In this document: one piece after another, positions 49,916-63,631 of the stretch | Position numbering within the stretch: the stretch's first letter is position 1 | How the letters are laid out: the number at the start of each line of letters is the position of its first letter | Source: Agelaius tricolor | Taxonomy: Eukaryota > Chordata > Aves > Passeriformes > Icteridae | Reading direction: 5' to 3' | NCBI GenBank assembly: GCA_023055355.1 | Contig: JALJCS010000002.1 | Span: forward strand, 85,275,001 to 85,339,000 | DNA length: 64,000 bases | Notes under the pieces: model-generated | Told to the model about the DNA's origin: nothing | The model's input: the letters and a program-made list of their open reading frames with translations, nothing else | Database searches by the model: none | Made by a program: the position numbers and the translations under genes

Positions 49916-52900
49916 AAAAGAAAGATGGATTTAAAATGTGGTAATTGGGTTCAGGAACATGTCAGAGGACTCAGCAGGGACGGTGAGGTGTTTTCCCAGG
50001 ACAGAAAAGTGCAGTTCTTTCTCTTGGGTGGGTGTAAGAAGCCAAAGAGGTAGCTCAAATAACAGCTGCACAAGTAGAGGGCCCATGTTGCAGATACAGA
50101 GCCTGTCTCTTTGAAGCATTGGGGATTTTTTTGAATTAATTAGAAAAAGAGTTGACCCTTAAAGAGTTCTGTTTCAGGACTGGGCATCTTGGGAGATGCT
50201 GGGATATTTAAGGTTGTAATTGACAGCTTTGATCTTAATGATATTTTTAATAGCATAAATCTAATTGTAATTTTTTTTGTATCCTCATATCTGAACTACC
50301 AGAAAAATTGTGTGACAGCATTCTTAGCTGTATTTTTTTTCTTGAGCAAGAGGGTATTATAGCTTTATAAAGATGGAATAAAACAATTTATTTGGATTTG
50401 GTGTTCTAATGGTTTTCAGTATTTGCTTGAGCCTCTTGATATGGAAATAACAGAATAATGTAAACATAAACTCTCTAAGATCTTAATGCAGCAAAACACA
50501 CCCACCCAAAAATGCACACATTAAGATTATTTTTAGAGATAATTTTTCTTTTAGCTGCAACCATGCTGGAATGTATGCATCTGTGGAGAATTATAAGAAT
50601 GTGTGGTGATTCTCCTCTGTAATGTGTTTTTCTATGTTCCTCTGACAGAAAAGGAATAAAAACAATAGATAAACCTCTTTGATTTTTTCTTGCCTATATG
50701 GCCATGAAGGGGAAACAGAAAATGCTTCACAGAAGAGAAAAAGACTTTAATTTTCCTCTGACTTATTGTATATCTGTTTTAAATACTTATCAATCTGGAA
50801 ATCATTGAAATAGAACATTTGAAAGGCAGTTGCTTGTGCCTTATCCTTCCTTGTCAAAATGTTAATTTACTGTTCTAAACTAGCATTTGCATTTTAATCT
50901 TTCATACACTTAAAACATCAAAAGTTTTAATGCTGGGGTAGGACAAAATTAATTTTGTATTACCAAATGATTAATCACCAACACAACCAGAGATTTTTCA
51001 CCATTTACATATAAACAAATAAATGCACATAACATCACCTTTACTTTAATGAACCAAAGAAGTCTAGTTTTGGAGTAATATATGATTCTGTTCAATCAGG
51101 AGTACTATAGCTTTGGCTCTAATATCTGACAAATGGTCACCATCAGTATTGTGATTTAACATTTATGAGCTCTTCTGGACTGCATTTGATATGGATACAC
51201 TCAGGGCAAAAGAAAACTTGGGGGCTGTAAAAAACCCAGTTAATATAGGTTTGTTTTATGCAAGCAGAGGTCCTGTGAACTTTCAGGTCTGTGACAGTAT
51301 TTCTATAAAGTTTTAGCCCAATGTAGTCTGTGACTGCCACACCAATTACAAGTCATTAAAACACATTGAATTGCAGTCTCCATGGTGACAAACCTGAAAT
51401 TATGACCACCCAAGATCTCTTCAGTACTCAGCTAAAAGTCTCTGTCCATTTCAATGTGACAGAGTTCTTTACTGCTGGCACCAGGATGTGATTTTGCTGG
51501 TATTTTCTGTGAAGACTGAAGGCAACAGTAGTTAAGCTTTCTTCCCTGGGTTAGGATAAAGTGCATTGCTCAAAGCAGTCTAAAAACTTGGATTTTTGCT
51601 ATCTGGCCTGGCCTCTGAAGAAAGCAACACTGCACTCCATTGGACTGAGATCTCAAACTAAGTTTAGATTATCTTCAGATATTTTTCAAAAGATAATAAT
51701 GTGTTATGCCCAAATGCAGAAAAGTGAGAGATTTTTCTAGCTTTCAGAGTCTCTTATCTTCTTTTGTGTTTTCTATTGTTCCTAAAATGAGACTTTTGAA
51801 GTAACTAGTATTTGAGAATATTTAATTAATATAGATTACATCCTGAGTTCTATCACACCAAAGTCTTTAGTACTATTCCATAAAAAATCCTAGAAATCTG
51901 CACAGGAGACACAGATAGCCAAGAGTTACACTGGACACAGCTTTCTGTAGCAGCACCTGAAGGCCAGTGGTATCTAAATTTACAGAGACTCTGGACACCT
52001 CTGTGTAATTATCTGAACCATGCACCTATTGAGTTGCATTCTCTCTTCTTCTATTTCTTTGCTAACACGCAAACAATTTGCAATGAAGACCAAAGAGGGA
52101 ATTTCCAGTTTTTCCTGCTGATCAGTTTTTGACCAGCCTTTTATTTCTCATTGCATTGGGCAAAATTGTCATAAACTTAGAGCTTTTCATAATCTTTCAG
52201 CTTCAAAGTTTTCTAGAAGAACTAGGGGAATAATTTTCAGAATATCTTGTTTTTTGCAGGATCTGGATTTCAACTCTGAGTTCACCTTACTTTGTAAAGA
52301 AATAGGATAGCTAGCAAAGTTACTCTGATTCCATATCTTGTCTGAGCTTGAATTATTCTGCAGCTCACACAACAACAGCTGCTGTGGAAATCAAACAGAA
52401 TCAGGCTTTTTCAGAAGTTAGACAAGATTCTTAACTGCCCATGCCATGCAACAATACATTCATCTTGGCTGCAGCCTGCTCAGCCAAAATAACACGGTGC
52501 TTTGGAGCATGTCAGTACAGCTGTGCTTCAGTGTATGCTAATAGCTCTTCCTCCCACTCTTCTCCTTCTCCTTCCCTTGGCACAGAGCTGCAGCTGTAGG
52601 TGGGTAAGGAGCAGAGGTGAAAAAACTTAAATGAGCCAAAGCTAATGTGCTTCAGAGCTTCTACTTCCCTTCAGATTTGCTGAAGGAAAGAAGAGCCATG
52701 GAGAAGAAATGCAAGCAGTGCAAACACAATAGCAGAGGCGATGAGAGGGGATGATGTCAAGGAATCTGGAATCAGGGAGCTCCAAAAGGGGTATACACCC
52801 AGGTTAAAGTATTCTGTAAAGAAAACAAAAAAGACCACTGAGTGGTGCAGGACACCCAGGAACTCCAACACTGAATCACTGGGTAGATTGGTGTATCTCT

Positions 52901-53276
52901 CTTGGAATTCTCCTCTTGGCTACCTCTTTGTTTTTGATCAAGTTTAATATAATCTTACAAGGCAATGCTTAATGGAACCAAAGCACAGGGGACTCAGATG
53001 ATTAAGGCAGGATAGATGACTCTACAGAGGTACACAGGCCACAAAAAACCAGTAAAGCCATTAATAGTTATACATTCCAGTCAAGATAGCAGCAATCATT
53101 TCTAAGCTGGGCTATTCAGGTTAGGGCAAACTCCATCAAAGAAGTCATGTTAATTTGGGTACCTAGTGAGACAACTTCTACACAGTACTTCTGCCACATG
53201 AAATCTAAGGTTTTCCCTGTTCTTAGGGTACAAAGCAGAACTTTAGACACAGAGTTAAGAGCACCTAAGTGTTGAT
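49916..53276. other. Intergenic, nothing recognised
   Basis: About 3.4 kb of A+T-rich repeat-poor DNA without exon or transposon signature. Open frames here are short (under 70 codons) and featureless. Confidence 0.55.
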
Positions 53277-54500
53277 CACAGAATAACAGAATCACAGAGC
53301 ATGCTGAGTTGGAAGGAACCCACAAGGACCACTGAGTACAACTCCTGACCCTACGCAGGACCATTGCCAAGACTCACACCATGCATCTGTGAACATTGTC
53401 CAAATTCTTCTTGAACTCTGTCAGGCTTGGTGCTGTGACCAGTTCCCTGGGGACCCTGTTCCAGTGCTCAGGCACACTCTGGGTGAAGAACCATTTCCTA
53501 ATATTCAACCTAAACCTCCCCTGACACAACTTCAGCTCATTCCCTCAGGTCCTGTCAGTGGTAACCAGACAGAAGAGATCAGTGTCTGCCCTTCCTCTTG
53601 CCCTGATGAGGAAGTTGTAACTGCAATGAGGTCTTCCCTCAGATTCCTCCAGGCTGAACAGACCAAGTGACCTCAGCTGCTCTTCACATGGCTTCCCCTC
53701 GAGGCCCTTCACCATCTTTGTTGCCCTCCTTTGAACACTCTCTAACAGTTTAATGTCTTTCTTACATTGTGTCACCCAAAACTGCACACAGGACTGCAGG
53801 TGAGGCTGCCCCCGAGCAGAGCAGGACAATCCCCTCCCTTGCAGGACAATCCCTCCCAACCCTCAGGACAAGGTTGGCCCTCCTGGGTGCCAGGACTCTG
53901 CTGGCTCATGTTTAACTTTTACATAGACCAGAACCCCCAGGTCCCTTTTCATGCCTCTGCTTTCCAGCCTCTCATTCCCCAATCCATTCGTACATCCAGG
54001 GTTGCCCCATTCCAGGTGCAGAACCCAGAACTTTCCCTTGTTGAAGTTCATATGGTTGGTGACTGACTGGTGAATCAGTCCTCTGATTTGTGAGGTGTCT
54101 CTGCAGGGCCTCTCTGCCTCTGAGGGAGTCAGCAGCTCCCCCCAGTTTTGTATAATCTGTCACCTTTCTCAGCATCCCTTCCAGTCCCGTGTCCAGGTTG
54201 TTAATGAAGATATTGAAGAGCGCAGGGCCCAGCATGGAGCCCTGTGGAACCCCACTGGTTACAGGTCCCCAGTCTGATGTCACCCCATTGACCCCAACCC
54301 TTCATGCCCGACCCATGAGCCAGTTGCTCACACACCTCAGGATGTGTTTATCCAGTTGTGTGCTGGACATTTTGTCCAGAGGATCCTGTGAGAGACAGTA
54401 TGGAAAGCTCAAATGAAATCCAAAAAGATTTCACACACCAACTGGCTTCCCTTGATCCGCTGGGTGGGTTACCTTGTCATAAAAGGAAACCAGGTTTGAT
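53277..54500 (-). mobile_element. CR1 LINE, 5'-truncated; reverse-transcriptase part plus 3' UTR
   Basis: This is the longest clean CR1 copy in the window (about 1.2 kb). Read on the minus strand, the frame at 53972-54283 has the conserved [11 protein letters not shown] block followed by F-N-I-F-I-N-N-L-D. The catalytic F-A-D-D-T block expected next reads V-T-D-Y-T, so the second aspartate is lost. Frame 53863-54051 has F-N-K-G-K...[11 protein letters not shown] and R-D-L-G-V-L-V. Frame 53545-53859 covers the C-terminal part (Q-R-R-A-T-K-M-V-K-G-L-E-G). Frameshifts separate these pieces. The 3' end at 53277 carries 'cacagaataacagaatcaca'. The body breaks off near 54500 ('aaaaggaaaccaggtttga'), the usual 5' truncation. 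It cannot make a working enzyme. Confidence 0.93.
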
Positions 54501-57500
54501 TTTCAGGTTGATGTGCAGAAGCGTACATGAGTTTCCAGTGCCTGAGCTTCCATTGCAGGCAGTGGAGCATTAGAGATTCAGCTTTTTTAACTCAGTCACC
54601 TCTGTCATTTGCAAGGTTACTGAGTGTCCCGCTAACACGGAGCTGTCACAACTGTAGAGGAGTGGCAGCTATGGCAGAAGGTTTAAGGAAGAGCTGTACA
54701 CTTTGGGAGAACAGCTGGAAGCCAAGTGGGATAATCTGATGTCATCAGGTGCTTGTATTTAGGCAACTGAATCAAGCATTCCTCCCAGTGACTGGTGGCA
54801 CCAATGGAGCTCACTTCTCAGCTGGCATCTGCTTTAGAGAGATATTTGTGTGTTCTCCTGAATAGAAAGCTTTGGGGCTTGAATCACTTGGCCACATATT
54901 GATTTCTGGTGCCTTTTGTAAGGCCCTAACAATATTTCTCCAGAAGATTAAGGCCATATTTCTGCCCAGACTTTCTTCTGCTCAGATATCTTTCTTTCTG
55001 ATTATCTGTAACAACTGTCTATGGGTGATACCTGCTGAGGAAAGATAAGCATTATATAGGGTCAAACTGGCAGAGTCGTGATTACATCTGACTCTTTTGA
55101 TGGTGACCATGAATAACATTTAGCAGGGGTTCAGCATCTAAGCTGATGGAAAAGGTAACTCTCTTTTGTTTGATTATGTAGGTATAAATATGTAGAGGAG
55201 TTTGATTTTTTCCTAAATCATGAAGTTCAAAGAGAAGCCCCTTTAATGTGCTGTAAAATGGGAATATATTTTTCCTCCCCTTTTTCAAGAGGAGCAAATT
55301 TGCAAGTATTCTGATTCAAAGCTTTCAGATGTAGATCTTCTTTAGTAAGTGGGATGGTTCTGGTTGCCATAAATATTTAGAGATAAATCAGCTGCAGATA
55401 TTACTCCTTAAGGGAAAAGGATCATTGGCACTAATTCTATTCATTTATCCAAAATAAGCTCAGTGGTGTAGATTCAACAGTCTTACCCTCTGCTTTGAAA
55501 TATCTCCAAGTTATTTTACTTATTTTCTTCCTTTCCTATGGGTTTTGGCTTATGTTGACATGGATGTTGCCATCTGTAAAAAGCAGCTCTGTATTCAGAA
55601 TCCTGTGACAGCTTTCTCTCCCTGTTGTTAATTTCAGTGTTGATCTGGGTGGTCTGGAAGAGAAGAATTAATACAAATAAAAAGTATGCTGCATTTTTTT
55701 GATGACATTTCAGGGAAAAATATCAGAATAATAGAGAGAGTGAAGACTGTATGCTCAGCAGATCTATGATCTGCACTCTTTCCCCCATTCTCTATCTGTC
55801 TCTTTCCTCACCTTCCCATGAATATGGGTTAGAATGTCTCTGTGTCTCTTCCCTCTTCCCTTCACAGCTAGTAGAAAACCTATTGGTTGGATACACTCAC
55901 AAGAGCAAGGAGATACAGAATTGAATGACTTCAGGATGGAGATGTGATGCAAAAAGGAAATAATCCAAATAAAAACTTTGAGATACTGTCACCCTTTTTT
56001 TTTTTAAGATTTTCTAAGCCTTCTGATGTTGACATTCTTGTAGTGAACTTTCTCACACACTTTCTGTAAATAACTCATTGTTTTGCATTCCTTTATGGAG
56101 GAGGAGAGAGTTGATGGACTGTTGGTTTGACCAGTTCCATTGGAGAGGTGGCACTGTCACCCTCCAATCTGCTGTCACTTTTGGAAAACTATAAATGCTG
56201 GAGTCAGAAAATAAACTTCCCTTTTTTCCTTCACCTTGAGAACAGTGGTGTGTGCTTGTGTTCTTTTGTGTCCTATAGTGACAGGATACCATTCCAAAAA
56301 CTTCTTCCTGTAATCCTTTCTCTATTCTGGATACATTTTTGCAGTGAAAGTGGCTGGAGTTACTGGATTTCATACTGAGATCAAGAGGGAGGCTAGGAAG
56401 GCCCCTTGGATTTTGCAAGGACTCCTACAGATTGATGGGGTGTGTTAACAGAACTAAAACTTTCTGTGCTTTTGGGATGCTGTGCAAGATAGAAGAAGGT
56501 ACTGATTTTCTGTCTTGGTGAAATATAAGTCCCAGGAAAAATCTTTGTAGTTTAGATTTTGATCAAGTTTTCCAGAGATAGATACCTAAACATCATCTAC
56601 GTTGGCCTCCATGTGCCCATGGTTTTCTGCTTTGTTTACTTTATGTTTCTGGCTGCCTAATTTGAGTGGTTTTCGCTTACATTTGGATATGTTTCAAAAG
56701 TCACAGAAGTATTTGGTAACTTTTGACTTAAATTCTTTTATCAATTCTTAGTGAATTTTCAAGCAGGCTGAATGTCCAATTTCCGAAAGTTTCATTAAAC
56801 CTCAATAGCTTAAAGTTCCTAATTAATTCAGATGCTTTAAAATATCTTACTATATCAACCAGTATAGGTCTTCTGTAATACTGACTTCTGGTGATTATCA
56901 ATGACACAATATTTGGAAAAGAAAAAAAAAATGTCGGTCTTTCTCAACTATCTCTGCTAGAGGCTCAATAAACATAGGGTTTGTAAAATAAATCTGAGAT
57001 GTTAATCAAAGATCTGTACACATCCCCATCTGTTGTGATAGTAAAACCCCTGCTGCTAACATTATACAGAGAAATACAATTACTTGTCTTATAACTAGAA
57101 ACATTAACAAACACTACTGGATGCAAAAAGCAAATAAAAGGACAAGCCAGACACCCACAAATTATTAATCTATGCAGATAACCTTCTGTCTACAATTAAA
57201 AATCTGGCATTTGAAGCACTAATGTCACCCAACCTATCAGATTTTGGAACAGCCTCACATTATAAAATCTATCAGTCTAATCAGATGTCTGTTATCTGGC
57301 ATTACTCAAGAACTTACCAAGTCTTTGGAATCAGAATTGGAAAGACAAACACAATTTGTATTCTGATCAAACTGGCCTGTATGACATCATCAAAGATAAG
57401 ATGAAACTCGCCATCTCATTTCTCTTGGCTGAGAAAGTCACTAGCATTTGACAAGTCTGTTTTATTTTATTGTTATTTTTGCAGAGGAGAAAAGAGAGGG

Positions 57501-60500
57501 AAAGAGGGTAGTTGAGCACTTCCAGATGATCCAGCCATAACCTACAGAAAATTATTCAGAAGGTATACTAAAAAATTGATATTAAATCCTCATGGAAAAT
57601 TTACAGAAATAGATGAGTACCACACCAGAGATTGTCAGCTAAGATGAGCAACACCTAAACCTACAAGAGACAGGGTTAGGATATGAAAGTTATTAAACAT
57701 CCCTGGTTCTGAGGTCTGCAAGAACCATATATGAAGTTCTATTAAGAAAGAGGTGGATGCTTCATAAATCATCCTGTGATACTAGAAAAAGGAAAGGAGA
57801 CTGAAAAATGCATAGTTGGCATGATCCTCTGATGGTTTTAAAAGACTAGATTCAATAGTGTCTCTCCTGACAAAGGACAGTCTTATGGGGTGACCAGATT
57901 TCTGGAACTGAGCATTCAACCTACCTGAAAATTCCTAAGATTTATTAAAAGAATTTAATTTATCTGCTGTGCTACTTTTCAAAGATTGTGCAGAAGATGA
58001 GACCTGAATGGACCAAGCTAGACTCGAGGCCAACAGTTCAATTGGTGTCATATGCAGTACAAATTACATGGATCCCTTACTGTGTATGAGAGGAAGAAAA
58101 AAAAAATATGAAAGGGATTCTTGTCAGTTAAGGCATTTACTAAAGTCTAAAAAGTTTTAATTTTTAATATCTATTTATTTATTTATAGAATTTGAGTCAT
58201 TTAATGTTAATTTAAACACTAAGATTTTGTTGATTTTGTTTTAACTTTCTGATATAATTACTCATTCAGATCACTTGAGATCCAAGCATTTTGCTTTATA
58301 TATGTTTGAAATGACTGTGGAACAAGAAATGTAAATAACAAAAAAAATTCCAAATGAATAATTTTTTTAGGAAAATAGCCATATTTCTATAGCACTAAAC
58401 ATTTAAAAGTGTAGTATGTGCTCCCTAGACTTAAAACATAAATAAGGTTTTTTTCACAATATATAGAGGTAATTATTTTCCCTTCAATTTATAGCAGATC
58501 TATTGACTTCAGTAAATTGCTCTTGGTTTGCACCAAAGTAACAGACCAAAATTTGACCTAGGGTTTTCAACATTTCTTTTAAATCTAAATTTATAATAAA
58601 GCACAAAAACTTCTTAATGATGAATTGTTTGGTTGCTAGGCAGTCTGGCCCTGATGGGCTGTTAAAGTTTGATTTACTCTGCTGATCCATGACCTCTTTC
58701 TCTGACAACTCATTCTTTATGATTATGTATTTATATTATAGAGGCACATAAAGGCTTCTGAGGTGACCAGGGCTTTATTGTGCTGTTAGGCATTATCTAC
58801 ACATGCATAAAGAAAAATCTTCTTATTCCAAAGAGTTCATTATTCATGTAGCAGGTGGGTTTTTTCAGAGAGCTGAGTGAAATGGAGGACTAAGCTTTGG
58901 CTGCCCTGAACTGCTCTTCCCAGTGTGCTGTGCTCTCTGCTCTGTCAGGAGGGATGCAGAGGCTCAGCAGCCATCCATCCCCTGACTACCACCTGCACCA
59001 CAGAGACACAGAGAGCTGGAGGGGACAGGAAATCAACTTTTTATCTGATCTTGCCAAGAATGACAGGAACTGAGGGAAGGAGACTCTTGACTCTTCAATG
59101 TCCTCAAAAGGTACTGTGTGTGCAGCCAAATTAGTTAAATTAATTAAAACTGAAATTGGTTGAAGTAGGCTAAATAGTACGAAAGTTATTGGTAGAGAGG
59201 GAAAAAACCTGAAAATTTGTTAGCATGGATGTTCAACCCCTGAGTCTGTAACTATTGAGGTTCCTGTCTTGTGCTCCCCAGCCTTGCAGCTATTTACTGC
59301 AGATGGGCTTGTGAATACAGAGATCAGGCATGGGTGAAAACAAAAAAAACACAACAAAACAGAAAAAGGAAAACGGTGAAATATTTATTTTGAGAACAGA
59401 ACAAGCATGCAAGTATGATTTCCCAAAATAGTACAAGACAAAAAAGTTGTACTCTCAGTCCTCAAAACCTTGGTGCCTTGCTAGGGCTCTGTGAAGTTAT
59501 TTCACCTGGGGTGTTTGTGTTTCCTTAGCCAAATGCTGCTGCCTCATACCCCAAAGAGGCCGTGCTACAAATGGCATATGAAAAACAATTGCTGAGTTTC
59601 TGTCTGACTCACAGGGCTCTGCAGGCAGGGCTGTGAGTGAAAATGGTTGGTCACCACAGGTGCTACCCCAGTTCACTGCAGCATCAGCTTGAGTTACAGA
59701 GAGGGCAGAAAGGGTGCTCCTCACCCACTCCTGCTAAGCCCACATACAACTGTTACTTGAGGGGGGAAATCTGATAGACTAATTCTGCACAAAATTAGGT
59801 ACAACAAATCTCACTCTCTTTAGCACTCTGCCTTTCTACAAAATGTGTACTGCTTTTAGACCAGTTTTTGAGGTGTTAAATAAATCTAGGTGGGCAGAAT
59901 AAAGACCAATGCATCCAGATTTATCAAGACTTTTCTCTGTATTCTCTTTTCTTGGCTTTCCTCACCTTTCATAAGAGACTTGCTCACAATAGAGAATGGC
60001 AGTCCAAAAAACCACATGAGCTTCTGGAAGTGTGAATTTCAACTATGAGTCTCAGCTTTGTCTTGCCTGATGTTACACTTGAGACTTTGAAAAACAAAAG
60101 TCTGATCTTAATCTCATTTAAGATGTTATAAATCAGGGATTATTCCACTGAGCTCAATGTAAATTTGTGGTGAAGCTGATATGAGTAATAAATATCTAGT
60201 TCACAGACTTGAGCAAAACAAGTTGGGCTAGTAACTGAATATGTTATCATGAGGGCTTTGAGTTAGATATGATGGAAAAAATTACAGGATGGCTTCCTTC
60301 TAAGAAGGATGATTTTCCCTCTTGCTTTTGTCCACTTTTTGCAGTGTTGTCTCCTATACCAGTTTGTTATTTCTTCTCCTTGCTCCATTCCAGCCTCCAT
60401 TTCAGGCTGCAGTTTACCTTTCTTGTGTGCAGATAATTGACACTTTGGACTCAAGGTAGAGTTATATAAATATAAATACTTGACCATACCGGACCAGATG

Positions 60501-63099
60501 ATGTAACTGAGCTTCCACAGTGTTGACTTATTCCTGCAGAGGAGTCAACCTGGTCTTAAGCAGCCACACAAAGGCTTGTTGTATCTCTTGCATTTTCCCC
60601 CTTCACTTTGACGCTTCATGCTCACCTGCCAGCCAGTATGACTGCTTTTCTCATTCCATGTAAGTCTGTGTTTGCAAGCAAAGGTACCAAATTGAGGCTA
60701 AATTTTATGCAAGATTTTATCTGTCAGCTGCATCTGCCTATTTGCTGTGTCTATCCCTCCTGTCTGCAAGATGTGGCAGAGACTTCAAGAAAGGATGGTC
60801 TCATAAAGATGACATGAAAGGAGATTTTGAGGTGAGGGTAAAGGTAATAAAGGTCAAAGCTATAATTATCTCCATGTAGAGGTATTAAGACTGAGTACTG
60901 CATAATCTTACATCTGAAACCTCTTAATATATTCAGACACATTAACATACATTCCTCTGCCTGTGTTCTGAGCCAGCCAGCTCTGTAAGCAGGAAGGAAC
61001 TGGCACAGGGCGTGTTACAGTGTGGCATTACACATTTTAATGGACCCACTTTGAGCCAATCTCACCACCAAGGACCTGTGCAAATACAGCCTGGATGTTT
61101 CCTTCCAGCTGCCTGGCCCTGTGTCTTTCCCCCTTATTGCTGAGCCTCCTAAGATAGGAACTGTACATACTTTTACCTCTTCCTCTTGGATGAAATCCAC
61201 ACTTTCTCCATTTCTCCATCTCCCTCATGGATGTGAAGAGCATTTTCACACCTTTCATGTGATCCCCTGGGATTCTCAAAGACTTGTGTTTGCATTCATT
61301 CCCATACTTTTGGTTATGAAAACTCTTATGATACCCATATTATTTTACCTTTCTTTACTATTATGAATATGCCTGATGATGCTAACTCTGAGATTTTTTT
61401 TATCAGAGACCGGTAGGACTTGTGGACTTAAATAGCTGCATAAGGATATTGAGGATATGAGCCAAGGCTGCATGACAGTGCTCTTCTGTGTCCTAAGCAC
61501 AGAAGGGCATTATATGCAACTTTTGAAAAAACATGAGGTCAACCTCTCTGTGTATCCCTATTCTGTGCATCACACAATCAATCACTAGAACTCTATGGAA
61601 TTTCAACAGAGCTGTAAACATATACATCATGTCACATGATAACTGTGCCTGTGTTCTCTGGAGAGGACCCTTAGAAGGTCACTTGCAACAGTATGTGAGC
61701 ATGTAAACAACACCTGACGGCTACACTTGCATTTACCCATTATTTTGGGTATGAAACTAATGGGAGATATAGGCCTGTATATTCTTGATGTCCATTAGAT
61801 TTTTCATTTTTGGAGTCAAGCATAACTTAACTTGCTATTGAAGCACTGTGCTCCTCTCCCTGAAAATGTTGGGGAAACTTTAACCATGTTGGAGGAAGGA
61901 AGAGCAATGCCTTTTACTCATGATAACCAAGCATGAAAATGCTTCAATGCCACCACTCATCAGGAGAAAAAGGGCTTTTTGTTATAATCAAATACTTTCT
62001 TTTTCTCTATACACTGCCTGGATGTTGAATGGCAGTTTTGTGGAAGATGTAACACCTGTATTACATAAGCTTTGATATCAGTATCCCACTTGGATATCCT
62101 TGGTGTCTATGTTAGTAAAAAGAATGATGAGTAGAAATTTTTGACCAAAGCTTTTGTGACACAAAATGTTAAAATATTTGAGTCCTTATCTTTGCCAGTT
62201 ACGGCATGACAAAGACAAAGATGAAACCATTAATCACCCACAGCCCTGTAAAATTCTGTTTTGATCATGAGACAGTACTTGAAGTGATGATGTGCCAGTA
62301 CTGTTATTTTGACATGATAAAGCAATACAGAGTATCTGTTTCGTACTTTCATCTCTTGAACTTCTCCTGAAAGGAAAGTGAAGAATGAGAGACTACAAAA
62401 ACATGTAAACATAACTGTATGACAAACCTCAGAAAGGAATGAAAGTTAAGTGTTGAAAGCCTGCTGATGTTTCTTTTATCCTTTTCTTGCATGAGACATG
62501 AAAACCTCTGTTGTTTCTCTTCCACTTACTGATTTATTGCTTGGTGGTACTATTGAAATTGAAAACTTTCTTGGATGCTGCTTTAATATTTGCCTTCTTT
62601 AATCCCTTTTTTAAACATTAACATAAGCAACTTCACTTCTAGTCCACCACAGTTTAAAACTTTAATAATTGTATTGATTTCCAATTAACAAACATTAATT
62701 CATTATTATTTTTAAGCAGAGAGGAAAAATAAAAGAATGACTGCTTTGAAGCATCAACCCTGATGGTGACAAAACCATGATCCCAGTGGTTAGCCAACTG
62801 CTAACTCAGGTAGAGTCAACTGGAGCAGATTGCTCAAAGCTACAGCAGACATCAGGCAGTCCAAGTCTTAAGGAGGACTGCAAGGTTGTTCACAAATTAT
62901 GAGAGAAATTCTGTCATCTCCCATCAAAATGTGAGGTGTAACAGAAGTCTGTGACGTGTAACAGAAGTCTGAAGGGGCAGGGATAACTTGCAGCATGGAA
63001 GTCCTGTCTATATTGCCACATCTTTATTGCAAGATGTGTATTGCAACAACTGCATGAACCAAATCAAATGTATCTGATAGACAGGTTTCTCCTTAAACT
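54501..63099. other. Long intergenic stretch, nothing recognised
   Basis: About 8.6 kb, A+T-rich, without transposon or gene signature I can name. The 57060-57420 part is repeat-free and even in texture. A 20-bp tandem duplication lies at 62931-62970 (listed separately). Open frames such as 56053-56418 (minus) and 56127-56378 (plus) are antisense shadows of each other. Confidence 0.5.
62931..62970. repeat. 20-bp tandem duplication
   Basis: The unit 'gtga(g/c)gtgtaacagaagtct' occurs at 62931-62950 and 62951-62970 with one mismatch, so it is a fairly recent local duplication. Confidence 0.95.
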
Positions 63100-63275
63100 C
63101 ACTGACTGTGAGAGGGGTGAGGCGCTGGAACAGACCAGAGAACTTGTGGCTGACCCATCCCAGGTGGTGTTCAAGGCTAGGCTGGAAGAGGCTTTGATCA
63201 ACCTGGTCTACCATTACAGAGCAAAGAGGAACTAGATGAACTTTAGGGTTCATCACATCCTAAATTATTCTGTGT
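63100..63275 (+). mobile_element. CR1 LINE 3' end
   Basis: The plus strand reads 'gaggggtgaggcgctggaac', 'cccatcccaggtggtgttca', 'aggctaggctggaagaggct' and 'gatcaacctggtctaccatt', ending 'gaactagatgaactttag' and a decayed 'ttattctgtg' tail. The 64-codon open frame at 63041-63235 is the end of CR1 ORF2 with substitutions, not a host gene. Confidence 0.85.
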
Positions 63276-63394
63276 CCGAGATCAAATGTACACTACAGAC
63301 AGTGACAAAAGCTCACTCAGTTCACCAAGGGCAGTGTGATCATATCACTGAAATATAAAACTTGGGTTAATATATTCTTTAACTGAAAGGGAGA
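63276..63394. other. Short spacer between two CR1 ends
   Basis: Nothing recognised in 119 bp. A TAATATATTC word near 63369 follows no pattern. Confidence 0.5.
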
Positions 63395-63630
63395 TAGGAT
63401 TTAGATTGGGTAGTAGGAAAAATTCCATACTGAAAGCATTGTCAAACTTTGGACCAGGCTGTCCAGGGAAGTGGTGGAGTCACCATCTCTGGAATTATTT
63501 TAAAGATCTGTAGATGTAACACTTAAGGACATGGTTTAGTGGTTGACTTGGAGTGCTGAGCAAATTGTTGGACTTGACAACTTAAGGATCTTTTCCAGCA
63601 TAGACAATCCTATAATTCTTAGATTCTAGG
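63395..63630 (+). mobile_element. CR1 LINE 3' end, second in tandem
   Basis: The plus strand shows 'gatttagattgggtagtagg', 'ggaccaggctgtccagggaa', 'gtggtggagtcaccatctct' and 'taaggacatggtttagtggt', with 'ggatcttttccagcatagac' and the tail 'tataattcttagattcta'. It starts only about 120 bp after the previous CR1 end, in the same orientation. It carries overlapping 3' sequence of a different CR1 subfamily, so it is a separate insertion. Confidence 0.9.
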
Positions 63631-63631
63631 A

